Positions 52,749 through 61,346 of a stretch of DNA of 64,000 bases are shown piece after piece. The notes beneath the pieces are model-generated. The model had not been told where the DNA came from. It made no database searches and saw only the letters and a list, made by a program, of their open reading frames with translations. Within the stretch, counting starts at the first letter, position 1, and each line of letters begins with the position of its first letter. A program made the position numbers and the translations under genes. This stretch comes from a bacterium (GTDB lineage: Bacteria > Acidobacteriota > Polarisedimenticolia > Polarisedimenticolales > Polarisedimenticolaceae), in assembly GCA_024226515.1 (NCBI GenBank), contig JAAELQ010000265.1, positions 17,874-81,873 of the forward strand, read 5' to 3'.

Positions 52749-54749
52749 ATGGGCGAACGAGTCGGCGTCTACGTTTGCCACTGCGGCTCCAACATCGCCG
52801 GTCAGGTCGACGTCGAGCAGGTAGCCGACTGGGCGAGAGCGACCTTCGAAGACGTGGTCGTCGCCAAGGACTACAAGTTCATGTGCTCCTCGCTGGGGCA
52901 GTCGCTGATCGAGACGGACATTCGTGACGAGAAGTTGACGCGCGTCGTCGTGGCGGCATGCTCGCCGCACCTTCACGAGTCGACGTTCCGCCGCGCCTGT
53001 GCCAACGCAGGACTGAACCCGTTCCTGTTGCAGATGACGAGCATCCGCGAACACGTGTCATGGGTCACCAGGGACAAGGTACAGGCGACCGACAAGGCGC
53101 GGGCGATGATCGCCGGCGCCGTCTCGCGCGTGCGGCACCAGGAGCCGCTGGAGCCGAAGACGGTCGAGGTCCGCCCGGCGACGCTGATCGTGGGCGGCGG
53201 CATCGCCGGGATCCAGGCGGCGATCGAGCTGGCGGATGCCGGCAATCCGGTCTACGTCGTCGAACGCGAGCCGAGCATCGGCGGCCACATGGCCCAGTTC
53301 GACAAGACCTTCCCCACGCTCGACTGCTCGGCCTGCATCTTGACGCCGCGGATGTCCGAGGCGGGGCAGCACGAGCAGATCCACCTCCTCACCTACTCCG
53401 AGTTGATGGAGGTGACGGGCTCGGTCGGCGACTTTCACGTGAAGATCCGGAAGAAGGCGCGCTGCGTCGTCGAGGCCGACTGCACCGGTTGTGGGCTGTG
53501 CGAGACGAAGTGCCCGCGCAAGGTCGCCGACGAGACGTTCGAGGTCGGCATGGGAGTGCGCAAGGCGATCTACATGCAGTTCCCCCAGGCCGTCCCGCGC
53601 ATCCCCGTGCTGGACCGCGACAACTGCACCTGGTTCGAGCGCGGCAAGTGCGGCGCGTGCAAGAAGCTGTGTCCGACGCACGCCGTCGACTTCGATCAGC
53701 AGGACGAGATGATCGAGCTGGACGTGGGCAATATCATCCTGGCCACGGGCTACGACACCTTCGATTGCACGCGGATCCCGCAGTACGGCTACGGGCGCCT
53801 GGCCAACGTTTTCACAAGCCTCGAGTTCGAACGCATGTGCAACGCGGCCGGCCCCACGGAAGGCAAGATCGTGTTGCGTGACGGCGTCACCGCGCCGAAG
53901 AAGATCGGAGTCGTCCACTGCGTCGGCAGCCGCGACCACAACTACAACCCGTACTGCTCCAACGTCTGCTGCATGTCCGCGTTGAAGTTCGGACACCTGG
54001 CGATGGAGCGCACCGACGCCGAGGTCGTCTCGTTCTACATCGACATGCGGACGGCGTTCAAGGAGTACGACGAGTTCTACCAGCGCCTGCTGGAGGAAGG
54101 CATGGCCTTCGTGCGCGGCAAGGTCGCCGAGGTCACCGACGCCGCGCGCTACCCGGACGAGCAGGGCAAGCTGATCATCCAGTGCGAGGACACGATGCTC
54201 GGTCGCCAGCGGCGCATTCCGGTCGATATGGTGATCCTGATGACGGCGCTCGAGCCGCGCGCCGACGCACGCGACGTGGCGCTGAAGTGCGGGATCTCCT
54301 GCAGCATGAACGGTTGGTTCACCGAACGGCACCCGAAGCTGGATCCGGTGGCGACGATGACCGACGGCGTGTTCGTCGCGGGCGCGTGCCAGGGACCGAA
54401 GGACATCCCCGCATCGGTGGCCCAGGGCGCGGCAGCATCGGCCCGCGTCCAGGGGATGATCAGCCGCGGCACGGTCCGACTCGAGCCGGTCGTCGCCACG
54501 ATTCACGACGAGAACTGCTCCGGCTGCAGAATCTGCAACGACCTGTGCCCGTTCAACGCGATCGACTTCGTCACCGAGGACAAGGTCAGTCGCATCGAAC
54601 CCGCCCTGTGCAAGGGCTGCGGCACGTGCGTCGCCGCGTGTCCTGCGCAGGCGATCACCGGGGCCCACTTCAACAACGATCAGGTGCTGGCCGAGATTCG
54701 CGGCCTGCTGTGGGATACCGAGCCGGCCCTGGAGGCTTGCCATGAGTGA
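52749..54749 (+). CDS. hdrA: Heterodisulfide reductase subunit A (FAD, bifurcating type)
   Basis: A 666-aa flavoprotein, the family length. The N-terminus has VYVCHCGSNIAGQVDVEQV and VAACSPHLHESTFRRA, with Cys where some homologues have Sec. FAD domain: LIVGGGIAGIQAAIELADAG, SIGGHMAQFDKTFPTLDCSA. Ferredoxin-type clusters: CTGCGLCETKCPRKV and CGACKKLCPTHAVDF in the middle, CSGCRICNDLCPFNAI and CKGCGTCVAACPAQAI at the C-terminus. In characterised complexes HdrA bifurcates electrons from H2 through its flavin to ferredoxin and HdrB. It overlaps mvhD by 8 bp. Confidence 0.95.
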   Translation: MGERVGVYVCHCGSNIAGQVDVEQVADWARATFEDVVVAKDYKFMCSSLGQSLIETDIRDEKLTRVVVAACSPHLHESTFRRACANAGLNPFLLQMTSIREHVSWVTRDKVQATDKARAMIAGAVSRVRHQEPLEPKTVEVRPATLIVGGGIAGIQAAIELADAGNPVYVVEREPSIGGHMAQFDKTFPTLDCSACILTPRMSEAGQHEQIHLLTYSELMEVTGSVGDFHVKIRKKARCVVEADCTGCGLCETKCPRKVADETFEVGMGVRKAIYMQFPQAVPRIPVLDRDNCTWFERGKCGACKKLCPTHAVDFDQQDEMIELDVGNIILATGYDTFDCTRIPQYGYGRLANVFTSLEFERMCNAAGPTEGKIVLRDGVTAPKKIGVVHCVGSRDHNYNPYCSNVCCMSALKFGHLAMERTDAEVVSFYIDMRTAFKEYDEFYQRLLEEGMAFVRGKVAEVTDAARYPDEQGKLIIQCEDTMLGRQRRIPVDMVILMTALEPRADARDVALKCGISCSMNGWFTERHPKLDPVATMTDGVFVAGACQGPKDIPASVAQGAAASARVQGMISRGTVRLEPVVATIHDENCSGCRICNDLCPFNAIDFVTEDKVSRIEPALCKGCGTCVAACPAQAITGAHFNNDQVLAEIRGLLWDTEPALEACHE

Positions 54750-55239
54750 CGAGACCTTCGAACCCAAGATCGTTGCCTTCCTCTGCAACTGGTGTTCGTA
54801 CCGCGCTTCGGACCTGGCCGGAACGGCGCGGATGCCGATCGCCGCCAACGTCCGTGCGTTGCGCGTGATGTGCAGCGGCAGGGTGGACCCGGCGTTCGTC
54901 CTCGAGGCCCTGGCGCGCGGGGCGGACGGCGTGATCATTGCCGGGTGTCACCCGGGCGAGTGTCACTACATCGAGCAGAACTACAAGACGCTGCGGCGCT
55001 TCCTGATGTTGCGGCACACGATGCGGCACGTCGGCATCGACGAGCGGCGCCTCCGGCTGGTCTGGGCCTCCGCTGCCGAGGGCAAGCCGCTGGCCGACGC
55101 GTTCAACGACATGACCGAGACGGTGCGCGGCCTGGGTCCGCTGCGCTGGTCGTCGAACTGGGACGAGGACGAGCGACAGGCGCGCGCCGTCGATTCGCTT
55201 CCCGCCGAGCACGCCGAGGCGATGGAGGTGTTGCGATGA
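54742..55239 (+). CDS. mvhD: Methyl-viologen-reducing hydrogenase delta subunit
   Basis: A 165-aa [2Fe-2S] adaptor: FLCNWCSYRASDLAGTARM, IPIAANVRALRVMCSGRVDP, GCHPGECHYIEQNYKTLRR. This is the MvhD signature, a subunit that passes electrons from the hydrogenase dimer to HdrA. The four conserved cysteines (CNWC, C in VMCSG, GCHPGEC) are present. Start at 54742 overlaps hdrA by 8 bp; its stop overlaps mvhG (ATGA). Confidence 0.94.
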   Translation: MSDETFEPKIVAFLCNWCSYRASDLAGTARMPIAANVRALRVMCSGRVDPAFVLEALARGADGVIIAGCHPGECHYIEQNYKTLRRFLMLRHTMRHVGIDERRLRLVWASAAEGKPLADAFNDMTETVRGLGPLRWSSNWDEDERQARAVDSLPAEHAEAMEVLR

Positions 55240-56228
55240 GCGAGGCCAAGGGCAAGCTGGCGCTGTACTGGGCCGCCTCGTGCGGCGGCTGCGAGATCGC
55301 GGTGCTGGGCATCGAGGACAGGATCCTGCAGGTCGCCGAGAAGTTCGACATCGTCTTCTGGCCCTGCGTGATGGACCTCAAAGTGCGCGACATCGAGCGC
55401 ATGGAGGACGGCGCGATCGACGTCTGCCTGTTCAACGGCGGGGTCCGCACCAGCGAGCAGGAGTACATGGCGCGCCTGCTGCGCTCGAAGTCGAAGGTCC
55501 TCGTCGCCTTCGGCTCCTGCGCGCACGAAGGCTGCATTCCGGGCCTGGCCAACCTGCACGACCGCGACGAGATCTTCCGCACCGTCTACCGCGACTCACC
55601 CTCGCTCGCGAATCCGAAGAACGACGTCGAGCCGCAGCCGGAGACCGAGGTGCCGGAGGGCACGCTGCGGTTGCCGCTGTTCTACGACACGCTGAAGACG
55701 TTGGATCAGACGGTGAAGGTGGACTACTACCTTCCCGGCTGTCCGCCCGAGGCGGATCGGATCTGGGACGCGCTCGTCGCCATCATCGAGGGACAGCTAC
55801 CGGCGCCGGGCTCGGTGATCGGCGCCGCCTCGGCCGTTTGTGACGAGTGCTCGCGGACGCGCAACGAGAAGAAGATCCGGGCGTTCAAGCGCACGTGGGA
55901 GACGATCCCGGACGCGGACACCTGTCTGCTCGAGCAGGGGATCGTCTGCTGCGGCATCGCCACTCGCGCCGGCTGCGGAGCATTGTGTCCGCAGGTCAAC
56001 TCCCCGTGCCTCGGCTGTTACGGGGCCAACGAGGGTGTCGAGGACTTCGGGGCGCGAATGATGACCGCGCTGGCCTCGGTCATCGACTCCGAGGACCCCG
56101 AGGAGATCGAGGCGATCATCCGCGACGGGATTCCCGATCCTATCGGGACGTTCTATCGCTTCAGTCTCGCTCGCAGCAAGCTGCGACGCGGCAAGCGCCG
56201 TGCCCTCGCATCGGAGGTTGGGTCATGA
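55236..56228 (+). CDS. mvhG: [NiFe]-hydrogenase small subunit, group 3c-like
   Basis: A 330-aa Fe-S subunit. LALYWAASCGGCEIAVLG begins the proximal-cluster site, with AFGSCAHEGCIPG and YLPGCPPEADRIWDALVA further on. The C-terminal part adds medial and distal clusters: CDECSRTRNEKKI, then IVCCGIATRAGCGALCPQVN and SPCLGCYGANEGVEDFG. No Tat signal, so it is cytoplasmic, as in Mvh hydrogenases. The start codon overlaps the mvhD stop and its stop overlaps the large subunit start. Confidence 0.94.
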   Translation: MSEAKGKLALYWAASCGGCEIAVLGIEDRILQVAEKFDIVFWPCVMDLKVRDIERMEDGAIDVCLFNGGVRTSEQEYMARLLRSKSKVLVAFGSCAHEGCIPGLANLHDRDEIFRTVYRDSPSLANPKNDVEPQPETEVPEGTLRLPLFYDTLKTLDQTVKVDYYLPGCPPEADRIWDALVAIIEGQLPAPGSVIGAASAVCDECSRTRNEKKIRAFKRTWETIPDADTCLLEQGIVCCGIATRAGCGALCPQVNSPCLGCYGANEGVEDFGARMMTALASVIDSEDPEEIEAIIRDGIPDPIGTFYRFSLARSKLRRGKRRALASEVGS

Positions 56229-57691
56229 AACGCGTTTCGATCGATCCGATCACCCGTCTCGAGGGCCACGGCAAGATCGACATCTTCCTCGATGCCCAGG
56301 GCGAGGTGGCCAACGCGTATCTACAGGTTCCCGAACTGCGCGGGTTCGAGCGCTTCTGCGTCGGCCGCCTCGCCGAGGATATGCCCAACCTGACCGCCCG
56401 GATCTGCGGCGTCTGTCCCGAGGCGCACCACATGGCCGCGACCAAGGCGCTGGACGACCTGTTCCGGGTCGAACCCCCGGTTACGGCGAAGAAGCTGCGC
56501 GAGCTGCTGTACAGCATCTTCTACGCCACCGACCACACGACCCACTTCTACGCCCTCGGTGGCCCGGACTTCGTCGTCGGCCCGGAGGCCCCCGCCGCCG
56601 AGCGCAACATCCTCGGCGTGATCCGCAAGGTCGGTCTCGACATCGGCGCGAAAGTGATCAAGATGCGCCGTGACGGTCACCACCTGATCGAGATGATGGG
56701 CGGGCGGGCCGTGCACCCCAACTGGGGCCTGCCAGGCGGTGTCAGCCGCGGGATCGACGGGGAGCAGCGAAAGGAGATCGAGCGGCTCGGTCGCGAGGCA
56801 GTCGAGTTCGCGAAGTTCTCCATCGGACTCTTCGACGACGTGGTGCTGGGCAACAGCGACTACGTCGAGATGATCAAGAGCGACACGTTCGTGCACCGGA
56901 CGTACAACATGGGCACCGTCGACGAGAACAACCACGTCAATTTCTACGACGGCATGGTCCGCGTGGTCGGACCGGACGGACGCGAGCACGCCCGCTACGC
57001 TGCCCGCGACTACCTGAACTACGTGGCGGAGCACGTCGAGCCCTGGTCCTACCTCAAGTTCCCGTTCCTCAAGAAGGTCGGCTGGAGGGGCTTCGTCGAC
57101 GGCGAGGACTCGGGCGTGTACAAGGCCACGCCGCTGTCCCGGCTGAACGTCGCCGAGGGCATGGCCACGCCGCTGGCCCAGCGGGAGTATGAACGGTTGT
57201 TCGACACGCTGGGCGGCAAGCCGGTGCACCATACGTTGGCGACACACTGGGCTCGGTTGGTCGAGTTGCTGTATGCCGCCGAGCGCTGGGTCGAACTGGC
57301 GACGGATCTCGAGATTCTCGGCGATGCCTACCGCGTGCTGCCGACCGAGACGCCGACCGAGGGCATCGGCTGCGTCGAGGCCCCTCGTGGGACGCTGACG
57401 CATCACTACAAGACCGATGAGAGGGGCGTGCTGACGCACGTCAACCTGATTGTCGGCACGACGAACAACTACGCGCCGATCAACATGTCGATCGCCAAGG
57501 CCGCGAAGGGTCTGATCCGCGGCGGTAGTGAGATCCGCGAGGGCCTGTTGAACAAGATCGAGATGGCGTTTCGCGCCTACGACCCGTGCATGGCGTGCGC
57601 GACGCACAGCCTTCCGGGAAGCATGCCGCTGATAGTCAACCTGCGCCGCCCCGACGGCGAAATGATACGTACGCTGCAGCGTGACGGCTGA
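56225..57691 (+). CDS. mvhA: [NiFe]-hydrogenase large subunit, group 3c-like
   Basis: A 488-aa catalytic subunit. L1 motif RICGVCPEAHHMAATKALDD and L2 motif DPCMACATH supply four cysteines for the Ni-Fe site, all Cys, with no Sec. The His after DPCMACATH is the expected cleavage point, followed by ~25 residues that the protease should remove (SLPGSMPLIVNLRRP). ITRLEGHGKI and NHVNFYDGMVRV are family-like. It oxidises or evolves H2 in the MvhADG-HdrABC complex. The start overlaps mvhG by 4 bp. Confidence 0.95.
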   Translation: MKRVSIDPITRLEGHGKIDIFLDAQGEVANAYLQVPELRGFERFCVGRLAEDMPNLTARICGVCPEAHHMAATKALDDLFRVEPPVTAKKLRELLYSIFYATDHTTHFYALGGPDFVVGPEAPAAERNILGVIRKVGLDIGAKVIKMRRDGHHLIEMMGGRAVHPNWGLPGGVSRGIDGEQRKEIERLGREAVEFAKFSIGLFDDVVLGNSDYVEMIKSDTFVHRTYNMGTVDENNHVNFYDGMVRVVGPDGREHARYAARDYLNYVAEHVEPWSYLKFPFLKKVGWRGFVDGEDSGVYKATPLSRLNVAEGMATPLAQREYERLFDTLGGKPVHHTLATHWARLVELLYAAERWVELATDLEILGDAYRVLPTETPTEGIGCVEAPRGTLTHHYKTDERGVLTHVNLIVGTTNNYAPINMSIAKAAKGLIRGGSEIREGLLNKIEMAFRAYDPCMACATHSLPGSMPLIVNLRRPDGEMIRTLQRDG

Positions 57692-57716
57692 TCGGCGACG
57701 AAAAGGAGCAGAGAGT

Positions 57717-58175
57717 ATGAAAACGTTGGTGTTGGGTCTGGGGAATCCCGTGCTCACCGACGACGCCGTCGGGTTGCGCGTTGCGCGCCGGCTGTTCCAA
57801 CGCCTGGCGTTCCGTCCCGAGGTGGAGGTCGATGTCGATTACAACGGCGGATTGCGGTTGATGGAGCGCATGGTCGGCTACGACCGCGCGATCGTGATCG
57901 ACGCGATGCGTTCGGGACGCCGGCCGGGCACGATCTCGCTGTTCGACGCCGAAACCTCCCCGACCCGCCACAGCGCATCGTCGCACGACGCGACGCTGGA
58001 CCTGGCGTTGGAGGTCGGCCGTCGCGCGGGTGTCACGTTGCCCGACGAGGATCACGTGGTCGTCGTGGGCATCGAGGCGGAGGACGTCTCCACGTTCGGC
58101 GAGCAATGCACGCCGCAGGTCGAGGCCGCGATCCCGGCGGCCGTCGACACCGTGATGCACGTCCTGGCCGCCTGA
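57717..58175 (+). CDS. Hydrogenase maturation protease
   Basis: A 152-aa endopeptidase of the HycI/HyaD family: LVLGLGNPVLTDDAVGLRVA holds the first metal Asp/Glu site, VDVDYNGGLRLMERMVGYD the second, and AIVIDAMRSGRRPGTISLF the third. HVVVVGIEAEDVSTFGEQCT ends the fold. It would trim the C-terminus of the large subunit after Ni insertion. ATG 57717 with AAAGGAG upstream is preferred to the longer frame that overlaps mvhA. Other hyp genes are not in the window. Confidence 0.92.
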   Translation: MKTLVLGLGNPVLTDDAVGLRVARRLFQRLAFRPEVEVDVDYNGGLRLMERMVGYDRAIVIDAMRSGRRPGTISLFDAETSPTRHSASSHDATLDLALEVGRRAGVTLPDEDHVVVVGIEAEDVSTFGEQCTPQVEAAIPAAVDTVMHVLAA

Positions 58176-58185
58176 GGAGGAGACC

Positions 58186-58629
58186 ATGGTTTCCACGGAG
58201 GTGCTGCGCCGCCAACCCGTGTTGCGCGGCGGCTCGGAAGAGAGTCTGAGACAACTCGCGATGGTCTCCGGGCAGCGCGACTACGAAGCCGGGGCGATGC
58301 TGTTTCACGACGGCGCGCGTGCCGACCAGTTCTACGTCATCGCTCGCGGCGAGGTCGACATCCGCTACACGCTCAACAGCGGCGAGCAGAGTACGGTCGA
58401 CACGCTGGTCGCGGGGGACCTCGTGGGCTGGTCCGCGGTGGTCGAGCCGTTTCGGATGACCGCCGACTGCGTGGCCCGCCGCGAAACCCGCGTGCTGGAG
58501 ATCGACGCCGTCATGCTGCGCGAGCTGTGCGAGTCCGACGTCGGACTGGGCTACGGCGTCATGCTGCAGGTGGCCACGGTGCTGAGTCACCGCCTGCAGG
58601 GCGCCCGCGTGCAACTGGCGACGGCGTAG
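58186..58629 (+). CDS. Cyclic nucleotide-binding domain protein
   Basis: A 147-aa protein that is essentially one CNB domain: LFHDGARADQFYVIARGEVD, TVDTLVAGDLVGWSAVVEPF, TADCVARRETRVLEIDAVML. It has no HTH, so it is a sensor or adaptor and not a Crp-type regulator. The usual phosphate-binding Arg-Ala motif is not clear. ATG has GGAGGAG 5 nt upstream. It ends the Hdr-Mvh operon (10 bp after the protease) and may sense redox or nucleotide state for the complex, which is inference. Confidence 0.85.
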   Translation: MVSTEVLRRQPVLRGGSEESLRQLAMVSGQRDYEAGAMLFHDGARADQFYVIARGEVDIRYTLNSGEQSTVDTLVAGDLVGWSAVVEPFRMTADCVARRETRVLEIDAVMLRELCESDVGLGYGVMLQVATVLSHRLQGARVQLATA

Positions 58630-58817
58630 GTTCCCTGCCGACCAGCGTCGTGTTGCTGCCTACTTCGGGAGGCAGACCCCGAAGCGCGCCCCCTCGAAGG
58701 GAAGGCTCGACTTGCGGAACAGTAACTGATGATGTTCATGGAGCACCTCGTTTTCCCGAGACCACCCCAGATCCTCCAGGGCGGACAGTCCCTTTCAGGC
58801 CGGACCCGTGCCGATGT

Positions 58818-58847
58818 TTGACACCGGTCCCGGGGGACGCGTAGCAT
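58818..58847 (+). promoter_or_regulatory. Sigma70-type promoter before the lipase gene
   Basis: TTGACA (58818-58823), an 18-bp spacer and TAGCAT (58842-58847) make the clearest housekeeping-type promoter in the window. Transcription would start near 58854, leaving a short leader before GTG 58867 or GTG 58897. Confidence 0.5.
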
Positions 58848-58866
58848 TCGAGGTTCGACCGGGCGA

Positions 58867-59565
58867 GTGGGGCCCGGTAGCACGGTGGAGCAAGGCGTGG
58901 TCAACACCCTGGATCTGGCCCGGATGGCCAACGACAGCTACAAGGAAAACTCGACGGAGTTGCTCGGCAAGTGGGTCCGTCAAGACAAGCCGAAGAAGTT
59001 CGGCAACTTCTACGCCTGCGCCTACAAGCGCGACGGTGCGGCGAGCACCGTGACGGTCGCCTTCCGCGGCACCGACGATCTGGAAGACGGGCTGGTCGAT
59101 GACGTGACCGGAATCGGACTGGGGTTGAACGCGCACGTCATGGACCTGAACGCCGCGATCGAGTATGCGTCGATGTGGAAGTACAACTCGCGCAGCCTCT
59201 GGCTGACCGGCCACTCCCTGGGAGGTGCCTACGTGCAACTGGTGGGCAGCATCATCGATGTGCCCGGAGCCAGTTTCAACGCACCGGGCGTGATGAACCT
59301 CCTCAATCAGATGTCGTCCAACTGGGCGCGCCGAATCGTCTCGGGTGCGTTGCACACGCTGACGTTGGGCAAGATCGCGTATTTCACGGGGTCGGACGAG
59401 GGGGCCGTCGGGGCGATCATGAACTACCGCGGCGAGTGGGACCCGGTGAGCCGCGTGGGGGCGCACGTCGGATCTCTGCTTCAGACCATCAAGGTCTCGA
59501 CCCTGAAGCCGCACCCGCATTCGATGTTGCCGATCATTGAGGCTCTGAAGAAAAGAGGAGCCTGA
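58867..59565 (+). CDS. Class 3 lipase-like alpha/beta hydrolase
   Basis: A 232-aa hydrolase: LARMANDSYKEN, TVAFRGTDDLEDGLVDDVTG with the oxyanion loop, nucleophile elbow in LWLTGHSLGGAYVQLVGSII, and a likely Asp and His in EWDPVSRVGAHVG and HPHSMLP. The pattern is that of the class 3 (fungal-type) lipase family; no signal peptide. Starts at GTG 58867; GTG 58897 has a better spaced GGAG and would cut ten residues. It stands alone with its own promoter. Confidence 0.83.
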   Translation: MGPGSTVEQGVVNTLDLARMANDSYKENSTELLGKWVRQDKPKKFGNFYACAYKRDGAASTVTVAFRGTDDLEDGLVDDVTGIGLGLNAHVMDLNAAIEYASMWKYNSRSLWLTGHSLGGAYVQLVGSIIDVPGASFNAPGVMNLLNQMSSNWARRIVSGALHTLTLGKIAYFTGSDEGAVGAIMNYRGEWDPVSRVGAHVGSLLQTIKVSTLKPHPHSMLPIIEALKKRGA

Positions 59566-59719
59566 TTCTACCTGCCCGGGCCCGCTGCACGGCATTCGGT
59601 CGAGCACCAGATCGTAATCCGGTGTACAGAAACGGCCCTCGATTCTCGACCGCCCGGGCGTCTATATTCACCATGAGATCAACCTCTGAGCGTCTGTTGT
59701 CGGCGAATGGAGTCGTGAG

Positions 59720-60145
59720 ATGATGCCCCGCCTGCCCCGAGTCTTGACCGTGCTGGCCCCGTTCTCGATCGTACTGATGGCGCTGCTGCTGGCACCGGCC
59801 GCGCAGGCCCAGTCCTACTGGTTCGAGACCTATCAGAACGCAGTGGACGAGATCGAGCGGCAAGACCGTGGAGGTCTGGAACACGCCCTGGCCCTGCTCG
59901 ACGAGCTGGTGGCGGAGCAGCCGGTGCCCCGGACCAAGGTGAGGATCCCCGGCAATCGCCGGCTGGACTACCTGCCCTACTTCCAGCGGGCACGTGTACA
60001 GTCGCGCCTCGGCATGTTCGGTGAGGCCCGATACAATCTGGAAGTGTCGGAGGCCTTCGGTGCGGTCAAGGGCAATCGCCTCGCGATGAACGAGGTGCGG
60101 GAGATTCGCGCCGACCTCAGCCAGCGAAGCGCCGTCAAGCCCTGA
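59720..60145 (+). CDS. Small secreted TPR-like protein
   Basis: A 141-aa exported protein (signal peptide VLAPFSIVLMALLLAPAAQA). The mature part is two helical pairs: YQNAVDEIERQDRGGLEHAL and ALLDELV, then YLPYFQRARVQSRLGMFGEA and RYNLEVSEAFG. This is a TPR-like pattern; an interaction role is likely but unassigned. Starts at 59720 (ATGATG). TATATT near 59660 may be its -10 box. Convergent with the next gene. Confidence 0.75.
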   Translation: MMPRLPRVLTVLAPFSIVLMALLLAPAAQAQSYWFETYQNAVDEIERQDRGGLEHALALLDELVAEQPVPRTKVRIPGNRRLDYLPYFQRARVQSRLGMFGEARYNLEVSEAFGAVKGNRLAMNEVREIRADLSQRSAVKP

Positions 60146-60163
60146 TTCGAGTCAAGGAGTCGC

Positions 60164-60682
60164 TCAGTTCTCGGCGACGGCACCGACCGCCGCCGCTGCG
60201 CCGACATAGATCCCGAACTGGGCCCAGAACTTCTTCCACTTACCTCTTTCGACCGAGACGACGGCGACGACTCGCTGCGGCTGGTTCTGCAGGGTCGTCT
60301 CCGAGACGACTCTGGGAGAGACGACGAGCTCGTACTCCGCCCGCCCGTCCTCGGTCACGGGGAGCTGATTCACACCCCGGATGACGTCGCCGTTGGGCGC
60401 CACGATCTCGATGTCGTAGTTCGTGAACACCAGGCCCGACGCCTCGAAGGCGCCGGCGACATCCGTCTCGGCCTCGACCACGCTCGCCGTCGGATCCTCC
60501 GGCGTGAAGCGCAGCAGCGCACCGGCCACGGGTTTCCCCTTGGCTTCGGTCAATCGCCCCCGCAGCGTCGTGGTGACGTACTGCTTCTGCTGCGCGAAGA
60601 CGATCGAAGCGGCGGACGTGACCAGCCACAGCACCAGCAGGCCGGCGATGAGTCTTCGCATCCGGATCATTGTCGAGGTCAT
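60164..60682 (-). CDS. Envelope protein with carboxypeptidase-regulatory-like domain
   Basis: A 172-aa protein with an N-terminal signal or anchor (RRLIAGLLVLWLVTSAASIV). The middle is a CarboxypepD_reg/TonB-plug-like beta sandwich: TTLRGRLTEAKGKPVAGALL, RFTPEDPTASVVEAETDVAG, FTNYDIEIVAPNGDVIRGVN. The C-terminus has a small hydrophobic stretch (FGIYVGAAAAVGAVA) that may be a second anchor. Function unknown. It lies 16 bp downstream of the truncated Calx-beta gene on the same strand. Confidence 0.75.
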   Translation of the reverse strand: MTSTMIRMRRLIAGLLVLWLVTSAASIVFAQQKQYVTTTLRGRLTEAKGKPVAGALLRFTPEDPTASVVEAETDVAGAFEASGLVFTNYDIEIVAPNGDVIRGVNQLPVTEDGRAEYELVVSPRVVSETTLQNQPQRVVAVVSVERGKWKKFWAQFGIYVGAAAAVGAVAEN

Positions 60683-60698
60683 GAGTCTTCCTCCGTCC

Positions 60699-61346
60699 TC
60701 AGCGGCAGGGGTGATGGTGGGGCCGGAACGTTCCGCTTCCGCTGTGGCCCAGGCTGCTCTCGAGCGAGCCGTCGTCGGCCGTGATCAGATAGAACAGCAC
60801 AACGCCCGGGCCGGGAGCGTGCGAGTCGGAGATGCTCGTTCCGGAAACCCAGCAGGATCGCTCGGCTTGCGTCACGGTCTCGGAGTCCTGCGAGTAGACG
60901 CCCGAGGCCTTCAGCGCGGCGAGGTCCCCTCGATACATGTGATAGCTCGTGGTGCCGACCACCGCTGTCCAGTGCATCTCGTCGTTCGAATGGAAGCCGT
61001 TGATGGTCGGGCTGGGTAGCGCGAAGATCCCCGTATCGCCGTCGTCGAGGATCGTCCCGGTGCCGACCACGGGCGTGGGTGTCGCGTTCGCCACGTTGCT
61101 CAGAGTCATCGTGAAGGCCTCGTTGGACTCCGTGTTCGTATCCCCGATGATCGTCACGTCCAGTTCGCCGCTGGTGTCTCCGGCCGGGATCGTAAGGGCG
61201 TCGCCGCCACCGGCGCTGCCCGATGACGCGAAGTAGTCGTTGTCGGAGACCATGGCGTCGCCGTCCGCCGTCGTGAAGTCCGCCGACACCTCGAGGTAGC
61301 TGGCGTTCGACAGCGAGACGGTGAACGTCATCGTCGACGTCGCCAT
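60699..61346 (-). pseudogene. Calx-beta domain protein, 5'-truncated
   Basis: The intact part reads a Calx-beta repeat from TMTFTVSLSNASYLEVSADF and SDNDYFASSGSAG to DVTIIGDTNTESNEAFTMTL, then the recurrent C-terminal module (SYHMYRGDLAALKASG, RSCWVSG, VVLFYLITADDG). It lacks the first Calx-beta strand (normally ending in GDSG) and any signal peptide; upstream the frame runs into antisense of the FAD gene. An ATG at 61346 gives 215 residues, but the truncated product would not be exported. Confidence 0.6.

Noticed and set aside
52749..54749. Selenocysteine in HdrA or the hydrogenase large subunit
   Set aside because: Both have Cys codons at the positions where Sec occurs in some homologues.
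53058..54938. A 626-aa minus-strand ORF over hdrA
   Set aside because: Antisense shadow; hdrA has all cluster and FAD motifs on the plus strand.
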